Shown: piece after piece, positions 6,976 through 14,037 of the stretch | Layout of the letters: every line of letters begins with the position of its first letter | Position numbering within the stretch: position 1 is the stretch's first letter | Assembly: GCA_964490005.1 (NCBI GenBank) | Contig: CAZBBB010000079.1 | Span: 1 to 15,437 of the forward strand | Origin: CAZBBB01 sp964490005 | GTDB lineage: Bacteria; Planctomycetota; B15-G4 | DNA: 15,437 nt | Reading direction: 5' to 3' | The notes under the pieces: model-generated | What the model was told of the DNA's origin: nothing | The model's database searches: none | The model's input: the letters and a program-made list of their open reading frames with translations, nothing else | Program-made: the position numbers and the translations under genes

Positions 6976-8309
6976 TTGGCCTTCTCCCACTTGTAGAGTT
7001 CCATCACGTCGCCGAGCGTGCGGCCGCCGTGGATCTCGCTGCGCACGCGGTTCTCGAGCTCGAGCACGTCGAGCGCGCGGTTGGCGACCTCGACGGCGCG
7101 CGCCTGAGGCACGACGACCACGCCGCTGTCGTCGGCGACGATCCAGTCGCCGGGCGCGACGCGCTGGCCGCCGACCTCGATCGGCTGGCCGATCTCGCCG
7201 AAACCCTTGGGCTCCCAGGCGTGCGGGCAGGCGTGGCGCGCGAAGGCGGGGAAGCGCAGCGCGCGGATGGCGTCGACGTCGCGGATCGCGCCGTCGATGA
7301 CCACGCCCGCGAGGCCGCGCTGCAGGCAGCTCTCGGTCGCGAGTTCGCCCCAGACCGCCGGCGGCCGCCCGCCCGCGTCGATCACGAGCACGTCGCCGGG
7401 CCGGGCCGCATCGATGGCCTGCACCGGCTTGGCCCAGTCGCCGGGATAGGTGCGCACGGTGACGGCCGGCCCCGCGCAGCGCAGGCCCGGCACGAGGGAG
7501 ACCAGCCCGGCCACCGCGCCGCCGCGATGCATCGCGTCGGAGACGTTGGGCGTACTGACCTTCAGGAAGGCCTCGCGCACCTCGTCCGGGCCGTAGCGTC
7601 GGAAGGCGGAGACCGGGCGCGCGCGCCGGTCGGCGAGCGCCGCGACGATCGCGGCCGTGGCCGCCGTCGCGTCGGTGGCCTTGGTGATCGCGCCGCCCAC
7701 GATGACGACGTCGGCGCCGGCGGCGGCGGCCTCGGCCGCCGTGCCGGCATGGATGCCGCCCGCCACGCAGACGGTCAGCGAGACGGCCGCGCGCACGGCC
7801 GCGAGCGTCGCGAAGGGCTGCTGGCCCTGCATCTGCTGGTCGATGCCGCAGTGCACGTTGACCGCCGTGGCGCCGAGTTCCTCGGCGCGCCGGGCGACGG
7901 CCACCGGGTCGGCCACGCCGATGAGGTCGACGATCACGCCGATGCCGTAGTTGCGGCCGGCCTCGACGCACTCGCGCAGCGTGCCCTCGCCGGCCGCGCC
8001 GAGCACCGTCGCGAAGGACGCGCCGGCCTTGGCGGCGAGTTCCATCTCGAAGCGGCCGGCGTCCATGGTCTTGGTGTCGGCCACGATGGGCAGCGCCGGG
8101 AAACGCTCGCGCAGCGCGCGCAGCGCGTCGAGTCCGGCGCTCTTGAGCAGCGGCGTGCCGACTTCGAGCAGGTCGGCGCCGCCCGCGGCGGCCTCGCCGG
8201 CGACGTCGAGCGCGCGCGCGAGCAGGTGGTGGTCGAGCGCGACCTGCAGGCGCGGCCGCGTCGGCGCGGCGCCGGGCGCCGGGCGCGCGTCGGTGGGCGA
8301 GACAGTCAT
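6972..8309 (-). CDS. Fused 3-hexulose-6-phosphate synthase / RraA-like (HMG-aldolase-type) protein
   Basis: The 445-residue protein joins two enzymes. Residues 20-230 are a TIM-barrel of the OMP-decarboxylase/HPS family, with VALDHH (Asp26), the D-x-K-x-x-D signature VADTKTMDAG (Asp78, Lys80, Asp83), VNVHCGID near 150-157 and CVAGGIHAGT near 181-190. HPS condenses formaldehyde with ribulose 5-phosphate, or runs in reverse to release ribulose 5-phosphate. Residues 245-430 are an RraA/4-hydroxy-4-methyl-2-oxoglutarate-aldolase-like domain: TPNVSDAMHRGG, GDVLVIDAGGR, WGELATES, GVVIDGAIRD (Arg343-Asp344) and VADDSGVVVVP. Such HPS-RraA fusions are known mainly from archaea and some bacteria. In the RraA part Glu322 stands 20 residues before Arg343-Asp344, where the characterised aldolases have Asp. 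No isomerase partner (PHI) is nearby. A GGAG lies nine bases before the ATG, and the stop overlaps thiS. Confidence 0.87.
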   Translation of the reverse strand: MTVSPTDARPAPGAAPTRPRLQVALDHHLLARALDVAGEAAAGGADLLEVGTPLLKSAGLDALRALRERFPALPIVADTKTMDAGRFEMELAAKAGASFATVLGAAGEGTLRECVEAGRNYGIGVIVDLIGVADPVAVARRAEELGATAVNVHCGIDQQMQGQQPFATLAAVRAAVSLTVCVAGGIHAGTAAEAAAAGADVVIVGGAITKATDATAATAAIVAALADRRARPVSAFRRYGPDEVREAFLKVSTPNVSDAMHRGGAVAGLVSLVPGLRCAGPAVTVRTYPGDWAKPVQAIDAARPGDVLVIDAGGRPPAVWGELATESCLQRGLAGVVIDGAIRDVDAIRALRFPAFARHACPHAWEPKGFGEIGQPIEVGGQRVAPGDWIVADDSGVVVVPQARAVEVANRALDVLELENRVRSEIHGGRTLGDVMELYKWEKAK

Positions 8310-8368
8310 CGGCGGCCGCTCCGGCGGGGCGAGGAGGACGGGCCGGTCGTGCCCGGCGCCAGCGGGCG

Positions 8369-8398
8369 ATTCTAGGGAGAGGGCCGATTTCCCGCCAA
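8369..8398 (-). promoter_or_regulatory. Candidate sigma70 promoter for the HPS-RraA/thiS operon
   Basis: Read on the minus strand, TTGGCG (4 of 6 to consensus) at 8398-8393 is followed by an 18-base spacer and TAGAAT (5 of 6) at 8374-8369. The start site would be near 8362, giving a leader of about 50 bases before the ATG at 8309. I looked for TPP-riboswitch sequence in this leader and saw none, which is notable for a thi operon. Confidence 0.5.
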
Positions 8399-8446
8399 GA
8401 CGCCCCGATCGGCGGCACGCGGCGGCGCCGGACCCGACGCCCCGCC

Positions 8447-8476
8447 TTGACAGCGAGCGGGCTCGCGGGGCCTAAT
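8447..8476 (+). promoter_or_regulatory. Candidate sigma70 promoter for nusA-infB-rbfA with inverted repeat in the spacer
   Basis: A perfect TTGACA at 8447-8452 is followed by an 18-base spacer and CCTAAT (4 of 6) at 8471-8476. The spacer contains GCGAGC-GG-GCTCGC (8453-8466), a perfect 6-base inverted repeat that could be an operator. The promoter diverges from the minus-strand promoter about 50 bases away. The -10 is weak, so the exact start is uncertain. Confidence 0.5.
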
Positions 8477-8508
8477 GGTCGGCTTCCTGCGCACCTGAAG
8501 GTGTCATG

Positions 8509-8543
8509 GCAAGTGGGTGCCACGACCCACTTGCTTGCGTTTT
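8509..8543 (+). promoter_or_regulatory. Strong hairpin with T-rich tail in the nusA leader (possible attenuator)
   Basis: GCAAGTGGGT (8509-8518), a six-base loop GCCACG, and ACCCACTTGC (8525-8534) form a perfect 10-base-pair stem. It is followed by TTGCGTTTT, an imperfect T-tract. It lies downstream of the candidate promoter and about 50 bases before the nusA start. It resembles an intrinsic terminator in a leader, where NusA could act on its own operon. It could instead be part of an interspersed palindromic repeat, because the adjoining GGTGTCA motif recurs after rbfA. Confidence 0.5.
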
Positions 8544-8594
8544 CGGGGGCGTCGCAGGGCCCCGACAAACCTTCTTGATCGAGAAAGGATGCCC

Positions 8595-9665
8595 ATGGTG
8601 AACAGCGAACTGCTGCGGATCATCGAGGCCATCCACCTCGAGAAGGACATCGAGAAGGAGCTGATCTTCCGCACCATCGAGAACGCGATGGTGGCGGCGA
8701 TCCAGAAGAAGGTCGGCGAGGACGTGCCGATCCACTGCTCCCTCGACCGCCAGTCGGGCCAGCTGGCCGTGACCTCCGAGGTCGACACCGGCGCGATCGA
8801 CCTCGGGCGCATCGCGGCCCAGACGGCCAAGCAGGTCATCATCCAGAGCCTGCGCGACGCCGAGAACGCGGCCATCTACACCGAGTTCGAGCACCGCGTC
8901 GGGCAGCTCGTGCTGGGGACGGTGCAGCGCATCGAGGGCGGCGCCCTGGTCGTCAACGTCGGCAAGGCCGAGGCGATCATCCCGCGCGCCGAGCGCGTGC
9001 GCGGCGAGATGTACTCGCCGGGCGACCGCATCCGCGGGATCATCTCCGAGGTCAAGCAGGTCGGGTCGCGCGTGCGCATCCTGATCTCGCGCGTCACGCC
9101 CGACCTCGTGCGCAACCTGTTCGAGCTCGAGGTGCCCGAGGTCGCCGACGGCGTGATCGAGATCCGCCGCATCGCGCGCGAGCCCGGCTACCGCACCAAG
9201 ATCGCCGTGCACAGCAACGACGCGCGCGTCGACTGCGTGGGCGCCTGCGTCGGCATCCGCGGCACGCGCATCAAGGCCATCACCGACGAACTCAACGGCG
9301 AGAAGATCGACATCATCCGCTGGAGCGAGTCCGAGGAAGACCTCATCGCCAACGCGCTGCGGCCGGCCCAGCTCGCCTCGCTGCATCTCGACGAGGAGAC
9401 CAAGATCGCGAAGGTCGTCGTGCCGGACGACCAGCTCGCGCTCGCCATCGGTCGCAAGGGACAGAACGTGCGTCTCGCGACGCGCCTCACCGGGTGGGAC
9501 ATCCGGATCGAAGGCGTGACGCAGATGCCGCACAGTGCGCGCGACGAGAACGGCAATCTCATCGCGCCGCCGCCCGCCGAAGCGGGTGGCGAAAAGGCCG
9601 GCCCGGCCAACCAGGGCGTGGACAGCCGATCGGCCGACGACATCGCGTCGTCGAAGGCGGAGTGA
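8595..9665 (+). CDS. nusA: Transcription termination/antitermination factor NusA
   Basis: NusA binds RNA polymerase and nascent RNA and tunes pausing, termination and antitermination. The ATG at 8595 is chosen because GAAAGGA (8583-8589) lies five bases before it; an in-frame ATG at 8589 overlaps that site. The protein has 356 residues. The N-terminal polymerase-binding domain (LLRIIEAIHLEKDIEKE) covers about 1-110. The S1 domain (GQLVLGTVQRIEGGALVVNV) covers about 110-175. KH1 contains VGACVGIRGTRIKAI with GIRG, followed by LNGEKIDIIRW. KH2 contains LALAIGRKGQNVRLA with GRKG. The tail after about residue 310 is short and disordered, with no helix-hairpin-helix or acidic repeats as in E. coli, which is normal outside Proteobacteria. 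RimP, the usual first gene of this operon, is not upstream. infB follows after six bases. Confidence 0.96.
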   Translation: MVNSELLRIIEAIHLEKDIEKELIFRTIENAMVAAIQKKVGEDVPIHCSLDRQSGQLAVTSEVDTGAIDLGRIAAQTAKQVIIQSLRDAENAAIYTEFEHRVGQLVLGTVQRIEGGALVVNVGKAEAIIPRAERVRGEMYSPGDRIRGIISEVKQVGSRVRILISRVTPDLVRNLFELEVPEVADGVIEIRRIAREPGYRTKIAVHSNDARVDCVGACVGIRGTRIKAITDELNGEKIDIIRWSESEEDLIANALRPAQLASLHLDEETKIAKVVVPDDQLALAIGRKGQNVRLATRLTGWDIRIEGVTQMPHSARDENGNLIAPPPAEAGGEKAGPANQGVDSRSADDIASSKAE

Positions 9666-9671
9666 TGTGTC

Positions 9672-12431
9672 ATGCGGCTGCACGAACTGGTCAAGGAGCT
9701 CAACGCTGACGGCAAGCGGATGCTGGAGCTCGCCAAGGAGCTGAACCTCGGCGTCAAGAGTCACTCCAGCAACCTCCCGAAGGGCACCGAGGGCATCCTG
9801 CGGGCCGCGTGGACCGAGGAGCTCGAGGAGCTCGAGGCCAAGGCGGCCAAGCGGCGCGCTCGCGAGCAGAAGGCGGCTGCCGAGGCCGCGGCCGCCGCCG
9901 AGCCCGCCGCCGCCGAACCGCTCGCGCCGTCCGCCGAGGACGGCGGGACGGGCGCGGCGCCCGCCGACGCGCCGGTCGCGCCGCAGGCACCCGAGCCGCT
10001 GCCGCTCGAGGCCGTGGCCGAGGTCCCGGCCGCCAGCGCGCCCGAGGCGCCGGTCGCGCCGAGCGAGCCGGCGAGCGACGACCCCGAGTCGACGCGCCGG
10101 CTGGTGGTCACGATCGGCGGCATGGTCGCGCTGCCGGGCGTCACGGCGCCGCCGGCCGACGAAACCGGTGGCGAGCCGGGGCAGGCCGCGGCCGAGGGCG
10201 AGGGCGAGGCCGGCGACGGGGCCGCCGAGGACGAAACCGCGACGACCGAGACGACGGGCCCCACGCGCCGCCGCGGCGCGCGCATCCTCGGACGCATCGA
10301 CCTCAAGCCCGCCGACCTGCCCGCGCGCCATCGTCCCAACGCCGCCGAGCCGACCGAGTTCGACCCGCTCGATCCCACGCGCATGGCGCCCACGCGGCGC
10401 GGCGCCCGCGGGCCGGGACGCGACACCGAGGGCGAGGCGGCGGCCCGCGCCAAGTCGGGCGGCAAGAGCGGCAAGCAGGCCTTCGAGTGGGTCTTCGACC
10501 CCGACGACAACTCGGCCCTCGCGGCGCTGCGCATCGGGCACGTCAACACGCAGCGGCGCGGCCCCATGCGCCGGCCGCCGATGCGCCGCAACATCCTCGG
10601 CGGCAGGAACCGCACGCGCCGCACGGCGGCGCGCCCGACGCACGGCATCGAGGTGCGCCCGCCCATCGGCGTGCGCGAGCTGTCCGAGCTGCTCGGCGTG
10701 CGCACGCGCGAGATCCTCACGCACCTCACCGAGCACTTCGATCCGCGCGACAAGAACGCGGTGCTGCAGGCCGACCACCTGCTCGAGCTGGCGATCAAGA
10801 TGGAGCGCGAGATCACGGTGCTCGAGCCCGAGACCGAGTTCGACCGCCTGCTGCGCCACGAGGACGAACGCGCCGAGGCGCTGGCCGGCGAGGAGCTGCC
10901 GCGTCCGCCGGTGGTGGCGGTCATGGGCCACGTCGACCACGGCAAGACCTCGCTGCTCGACGCGCTGCGCAAGACCAGGGTCGCGGCGGGCGAGGCGGGC
11001 GGCATCACGCAGCGCACCTCGGCCTATTCGGTGCGCAACGCGAACGGCGCCACGGTCACCTTCCTCGACACGCCGGGCCACAAGGCCTTCACCGAGATGC
11101 GCCTGCGCGGCGCGCAGCTCACCGACGTGGCGCTGCTGGTGGTCGCGGCCGACGACGGCCCGATGGAGCAGACGCTCGAGGCGATCGACCACGTCACGGC
11201 CGCCGGCGTGCCGCTCGTGGTGGCGATCAACAAGATCGACAAGAACAACGCCGACCCGCGCATGGTGCGCCAGAAGCTGGCCTCGGCCGGCGTGATGGTC
11301 GAGGACTACGGCGGCGAGGTCGGCGTGGTCGAGTGCTCGGCCACGACCGGCGCGGGGCTCGAGCAGCTCGTCGAGCGCCTCGCGCTCGAGACCGAGATCC
11401 TCGAACTGCGCGCCGACCCCAAGCGGCCCGCGCGCGGCATCGTCGTCGACTCGCGCAAGGACCCCAAGCTGGGCGTGGTGGCGACGATCGTCGTCACCGA
11501 CGGCACGCTGCGCGCCAAGGACGCGCTGCTGGCGGGCACGGCCGTGGGTCGCGTGCGCTGGCTGATCGACGACCGCGGAGAGCGCATCGCCGAGGCGGGG
11601 CCCGGGGTGCCGGTGCAGGTGCTGGGGTTCGAGCAGCCGCCCGAGGCCGGAGCCGAGGTCTTCTGCGTCGAGGACATCAACCAGGCGCGGCTCGTGGTGC
11701 GCGAGCGCCAGGAGGCGGCGCGCAAGGAGGCCGAGCAGCCGGCGGCGGTCGATACGGTCACGCTCGAGAACCTGTTCGAAACGATCGAGTCGCGCGAGGT
11801 CACCGAGATCAACGTGATGGTCAAGGCCGACCAGCACGGCACGCTCGACGTGCTCAAGCGCACGATCGAGGAGCTCAAGCACGCCGAGGTGCGCTTCAAG
11901 GTCGTGCGCGCGGCCGTCGGCGGCATCACCGAGGACGACGTGCTGCTGGCCTCGGCCAGCAAGTCGATCCTGATCGGGTTCGCGGTCACGACCGACGCCG
12001 ACGCGCGCAAGGCGCTGGCGCGCACCGGAGTCGAGCTGAAGACCTACGACGTGATCTACGAGATGCAGGAGGACCTCGAGAAGGCGCTCGAGGGCGAGCT
12101 GGCGCCCGAGAAGGTCGAGACCATCCTGGGGCACGCCGTCATCCGCGAGATCTTCAAGAGTTCGCGCCTGGGCAACATCGCGGGCTGCTACGTCACCGAC
12201 GGCGTCATCACGCGCGACGCGCGGGTGCGGCTCTCGCGCGACGGCAAGGTCGTCTGGACGGGCAAGCTCGACAGCCTCAAGCGCTTCAAGGACGACGTCA
12301 AGGAAGTGCGCGAGAACTACGAGTGCGGCCTGCACCTGTCCGGCTACGACGACATCAAGGCCGAGGACGTGCTCGAGGCCTTCGAGGTCAACGAGGTCAA
12401 GCGCACGCTCTCGTCGCCGGCCCTGGCCTGA
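9672..12431 (+). CDS. infB: Translation initiation factor IF-2
   Basis: IF-2 is the GTPase that places initiator fMet-tRNA on the 30S subunit and promotes subunit joining. The protein has 919 residues. Residues 1-50 are an IF2_N domain (MRLHELVKELN). Residues 60-320 are a long Ala/Glu/Pro linker ending in an Arg-rich patch (RRGPMRRPPMRRN). About 325-395 is a second IF2_N-like domain (VRELSELLGVRTREIL). The G domain shows G1 GHVDHGKT (419-426), switch I GGITQRTSAY (443-452), G3 DTPGHKAFTEMR, G4 NKID and G5 SA. The C-terminal part has YEMQEDLEKALEGELAPEK and the GYDDIKAEDVLEAFEV region, both typical. The switch I segment is unusual: the common sequence is GGITQHIGAY. GGAG (9659-9662) lies nine bases before the ATG. 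Close spacing to nusA and rbfA indicates one operon. Confidence 0.97.
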   Translation: MRLHELVKELNADGKRMLELAKELNLGVKSHSSNLPKGTEGILRAAWTEELEELEAKAAKRRAREQKAAAEAAAAAEPAAAEPLAPSAEDGGTGAAPADAPVAPQAPEPLPLEAVAEVPAASAPEAPVAPSEPASDDPESTRRLVVTIGGMVALPGVTAPPADETGGEPGQAAAEGEGEAGDGAAEDETATTETTGPTRRRGARILGRIDLKPADLPARHRPNAAEPTEFDPLDPTRMAPTRRGARGPGRDTEGEAAARAKSGGKSGKQAFEWVFDPDDNSALAALRIGHVNTQRRGPMRRPPMRRNILGGRNRTRRTAARPTHGIEVRPPIGVRELSELLGVRTREILTHLTEHFDPRDKNAVLQADHLLELAIKMEREITVLEPETEFDRLLRHEDERAEALAGEELPRPPVVAVMGHVDHGKTSLLDALRKTRVAAGEAGGITQRTSAYSVRNANGATVTFLDTPGHKAFTEMRLRGAQLTDVALLVVAADDGPMEQTLEAIDHVTAAGVPLVVAINKIDKNNADPRMVRQKLASAGVMVEDYGGEVGVVECSATTGAGLEQLVERLALETEILELRADPKRPARGIVVDSRKDPKLGVVATIVVTDGTLRAKDALLAGTAVGRVRWLIDDRGERIAEAGPGVPVQVLGFEQPPEAGAEVFCVEDINQARLVVRERQEAARKEAEQPAAVDTVTLENLFETIESREVTEINVMVKADQHGTLDVLKRTIEELKHAEVRFKVVRAAVGGITEDDVLLASASKSILIGFAVTTDADARKALARTGVELKTYDVIYEMQEDLEKALEGELAPEKVETILGHAVIREIFKSSRLGNIAGCYVTDGVITRDARVRLSRDGKVVWTGKLDSLKRFKDDVKEVRENYECGLHLSGYDDIKAEDVLEAFEVNEVKRTLSSPALA

Positions 12432-12447
12432 GCGGGGGGCGCCGGCC

Positions 12448-12813
12448 GTGTGGGACCGCAACGCGCGCACCGAGGCGCTGCTCAAGGAGCGCATCGCCAC
12501 GGTCGTGCTCGAGAAGCTGGCCGACCCGCGCCTCGGCTTCGTGACGATCACGGCCGTGAAGCTCTCGGGCGACAAGCGCCGCGCGCGGGTGTTCTACACC
12601 GTGCTCGGCACGCCGGCGCAGCAGCGCCTGTCGGGGCGCGCGCTCGAGGACGCCGCGCGGCACATCCAGGAGATCATCGGCAAGGGCCTGCGCATCAAGA
12701 CCATCCCCGAGCTGGTCTTCACCTGGGACGAGTCGGTCGAGAAGGAATCCAAGATGCGCGAGCTGCTCGACCAGCTCGCCCAGGAACGCGGCGACCCTCC
12801 CCCCTCCCCCTGA
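12448..12813 (+). CDS. rbfA: 30S ribosome-binding factor RbfA
   Basis: RbfA is a small KH-fold protein that binds immature 30S subunits and helps 16S rRNA 5'-end maturation. The 121-residue protein has the expected sequence order: RTEALLKERIATVVLEKL, then DPRLGFVTITAVKLSGD, RRARVFYTVLG, HIQEIIGKGLRIKTIPELVF, and DESVEKESKMRELL. The start is GTG 12448 after a GGGGGG tract, giving the normal MWDRNARTE N-terminus; no ATG is near. It lies 16 bases after infB, matching the conserved nusA-infB-rbfA order. The last residues are Pro-rich. The stop is followed at once by a GGTGTCAGGCAC element. Confidence 0.93.
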   Translation: MWDRNARTEALLKERIATVVLEKLADPRLGFVTITAVKLSGDKRRARVFYTVLGTPAQQRLSGRALEDAARHIQEIIGKGLRIKTIPELVFTWDESVEKESKMRELLDQLAQERGDPPPSP

Positions 12814-12856
12814 GGTGTCAGGCACAAGAGCGCGGTTTTTCGCAGTTCCGGTGCCA
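12814..12856 (+). repeat. Possible interspersed palindromic-type element after rbfA
   Basis: GGTGTCAGGCAC begins directly after the rbfA stop, and GGTGCCAGGA occurs 25 bases further on (12850-12859), with a T5 tract between. GGCAC at 12821-12825 and GTGCC at 12851-12855 pair as a 5-base stem. The same GGTGTCA-(T)-GGCA core, preceded by CTGA, occurs in the nusA leader at 8495-8511. The form is that of REP-like intergenic palindromes, but only two partial copies are visible. Confidence 0.35.
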
Positions 12857-12930
12857 GGATGCGCGCCGACAGGCGGCGAGCCCGCGCACGCGGCGGCCGC
12901 CCGAGAACCCCCGCGCCGGGGTCCGCCGTC

Positions 12931-14037
12931 TCAGGGCGCGGCGCGCCCGATCGGCTGGTTGCGCGACCAGCAGTGCAGGCCGGCGCCGTCGTGCAGCATC
13001 GCGCGCGCGTCGAGCTGCACGATCTGCCGGCCGGGAAAGGCCGCCGCCAGCGCCGCGCGCGCCTGCTCGTCGCGCTCGCGCACCGACTTGGGCAGCCCCG
13101 GCCGCCACATCCGCGCCGTGACGACCACGCCGTTGGCGATGATCAGGTTGAGGTAGCTGGCGGGCAGGTAGAACTCGATTTCGTCGCCCGGCTGCGCACC
13201 CTGAAACCAGAAGCGCTCGATCGGCCCCAGATCGTCGTACCGCACCCGCCGCGTCTCCTGCTCGGGCACGGGGACGCGCACGATGCGGAAGGGGCGCCCG
13301 TCCTGGTCGGTGGCGCCGCTCAGGATCGCGAAGTTCTCCTCGAGACGCGCGCTCGTCGCGCGCTGGACCGGATTCGCGTCGCGCTCGCCCTCCGGCACCT
13401 CCGCGAGCAGGATCGTGCGCTCGTCCGCGAAGCGCGCGAATTCGTCGACGTGCCCGCCGGTGCCGATGCCCCAGCGCCCGTCCTCGAGCCGGCCCCAGTC
13501 CTCCTCGCGCGGCCCGTGCTTCAGCCAGACGACCTTGCGCGCACCGTGCACGCGCAGGTGCTCGGCCTCGATCGCCTCGCGCGTCCAGCCGGGATTGCGG
13601 TCGAACTCCACGCTCTCCACGAGCAGCAGCGTGCCGCGCCCGTTCGACTGCCGCGCGCCGCCCTCGCTCACGAGCGACGACGGCACGATCGGCAGCCGCA
13701 GCCTCCGCGCCAGGTCGCGGTCGATGCCCTCCGCCGCCGGATCGGGATGCTCGAAGTCGAAGTCGGCCAGCGCCAGCTCGCCGTCCGGTCGCCGCAGGAA
13801 GAACGGCCCCGGGTCCTGGATCGCCCCGTAGCTCGTGTCGGTGTAGAGCAGTTCGATGCGCCCGAGGTCGAGGCCCTCGGCCGCCAGCCGCGCGGCCAGC
13901 CGCGCCTCGGCCGCCGCCGCCGAGAGCGGCGCCTGCCCGGCCGCGCGCTCGACGTAGCCGGGCCAGCGCGTGAACAGCAGCCGCACCTTCACGTGCGGCG
14001 TCAGCACGCGCATCAGCTCGACCAGCGACTGGCCCAT
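12931..14037 (-). CDS. Agmatine deiminase / peptidyl-arginine-deiminase-family protein, N-terminally truncated
   Basis: The family hydrolyses the guanidino group of agmatine or arginine-like substrates. The 368-residue frame shows its hallmarks: EGGARQSNGRGTLLL near 125-139, FDRNPGWTREAIE near 145-157, VVWLKHGP near 169-176, TGGHVDEFARF with His196 and Asp198, YLNLIIANGVV near 295-304, and the catalytic-cysteine motif GAGLHCWSRNQP with Cys356. The usual RD.GP segment reads AIQDPGPFF, with Gln in place of Arg. What is missing is the N-terminal 50-100 residues, including the tryptophan-rich W.P segment that opens these proteins. The frame runs only to a TAG at 14064-14062, and the first methionine (14037) falls in mid-domain. 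The break coincides with the truncated start of the opposite gene. It converges on rbfA. The true substrate is uncertain. Confidence 0.8.
   Translation of the reverse strand: MGQSLVELMRVLTPHVKVRLLFTRWPGYVERAAGQAPLSAAAAEARLAARLAAEGLDLGRIELLYTDTSYGAIQDPGPFFLRRPDGELALADFDFEHPDPAAEGIDRDLARRLRLPIVPSSLVSEGGARQSNGRGTLLLVESVEFDRNPGWTREAIEAEHLRVHGARKVVWLKHGPREEDWGRLEDGRWGIGTGGHVDEFARFADERTILLAEVPEGERDANPVQRATSARLEENFAILSGATDQDGRPFRIVRVPVPEQETRRVRYDDLGPIERFWFQGAQPGDEIEFYLPASYLNLIIANGVVVTARMWRPGLPKSVRERDEQARAALAAAFPGRQIVQLDARAMLHDGAGLHCWSRNQPIGRAAP

Noticed and set aside
8310..8400. TPP riboswitch ahead of the HPS-RraA/thiS operon
   Set aside because: I could not find the conserved CTGAGA and pyrophosphate-helix sequences on the minus strand, and the leader is too short for the full aptamer.
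8472..12575. Very long open frame on the minus strand opposite nusA and infB
   Set aside because: Stop codons are rare in DNA this GC-rich. The frame lies wholly antisense to well-recognised genes and has an Arg/Asp/Ala-rich composition typical of shadow translation.
12814..12860. Intrinsic terminator after rbfA
   Set aside because: A T5 tract exists, but no stable stem lies directly before it; only a 5-base GGCAC/GTGCC pairing flanks it at a distance.
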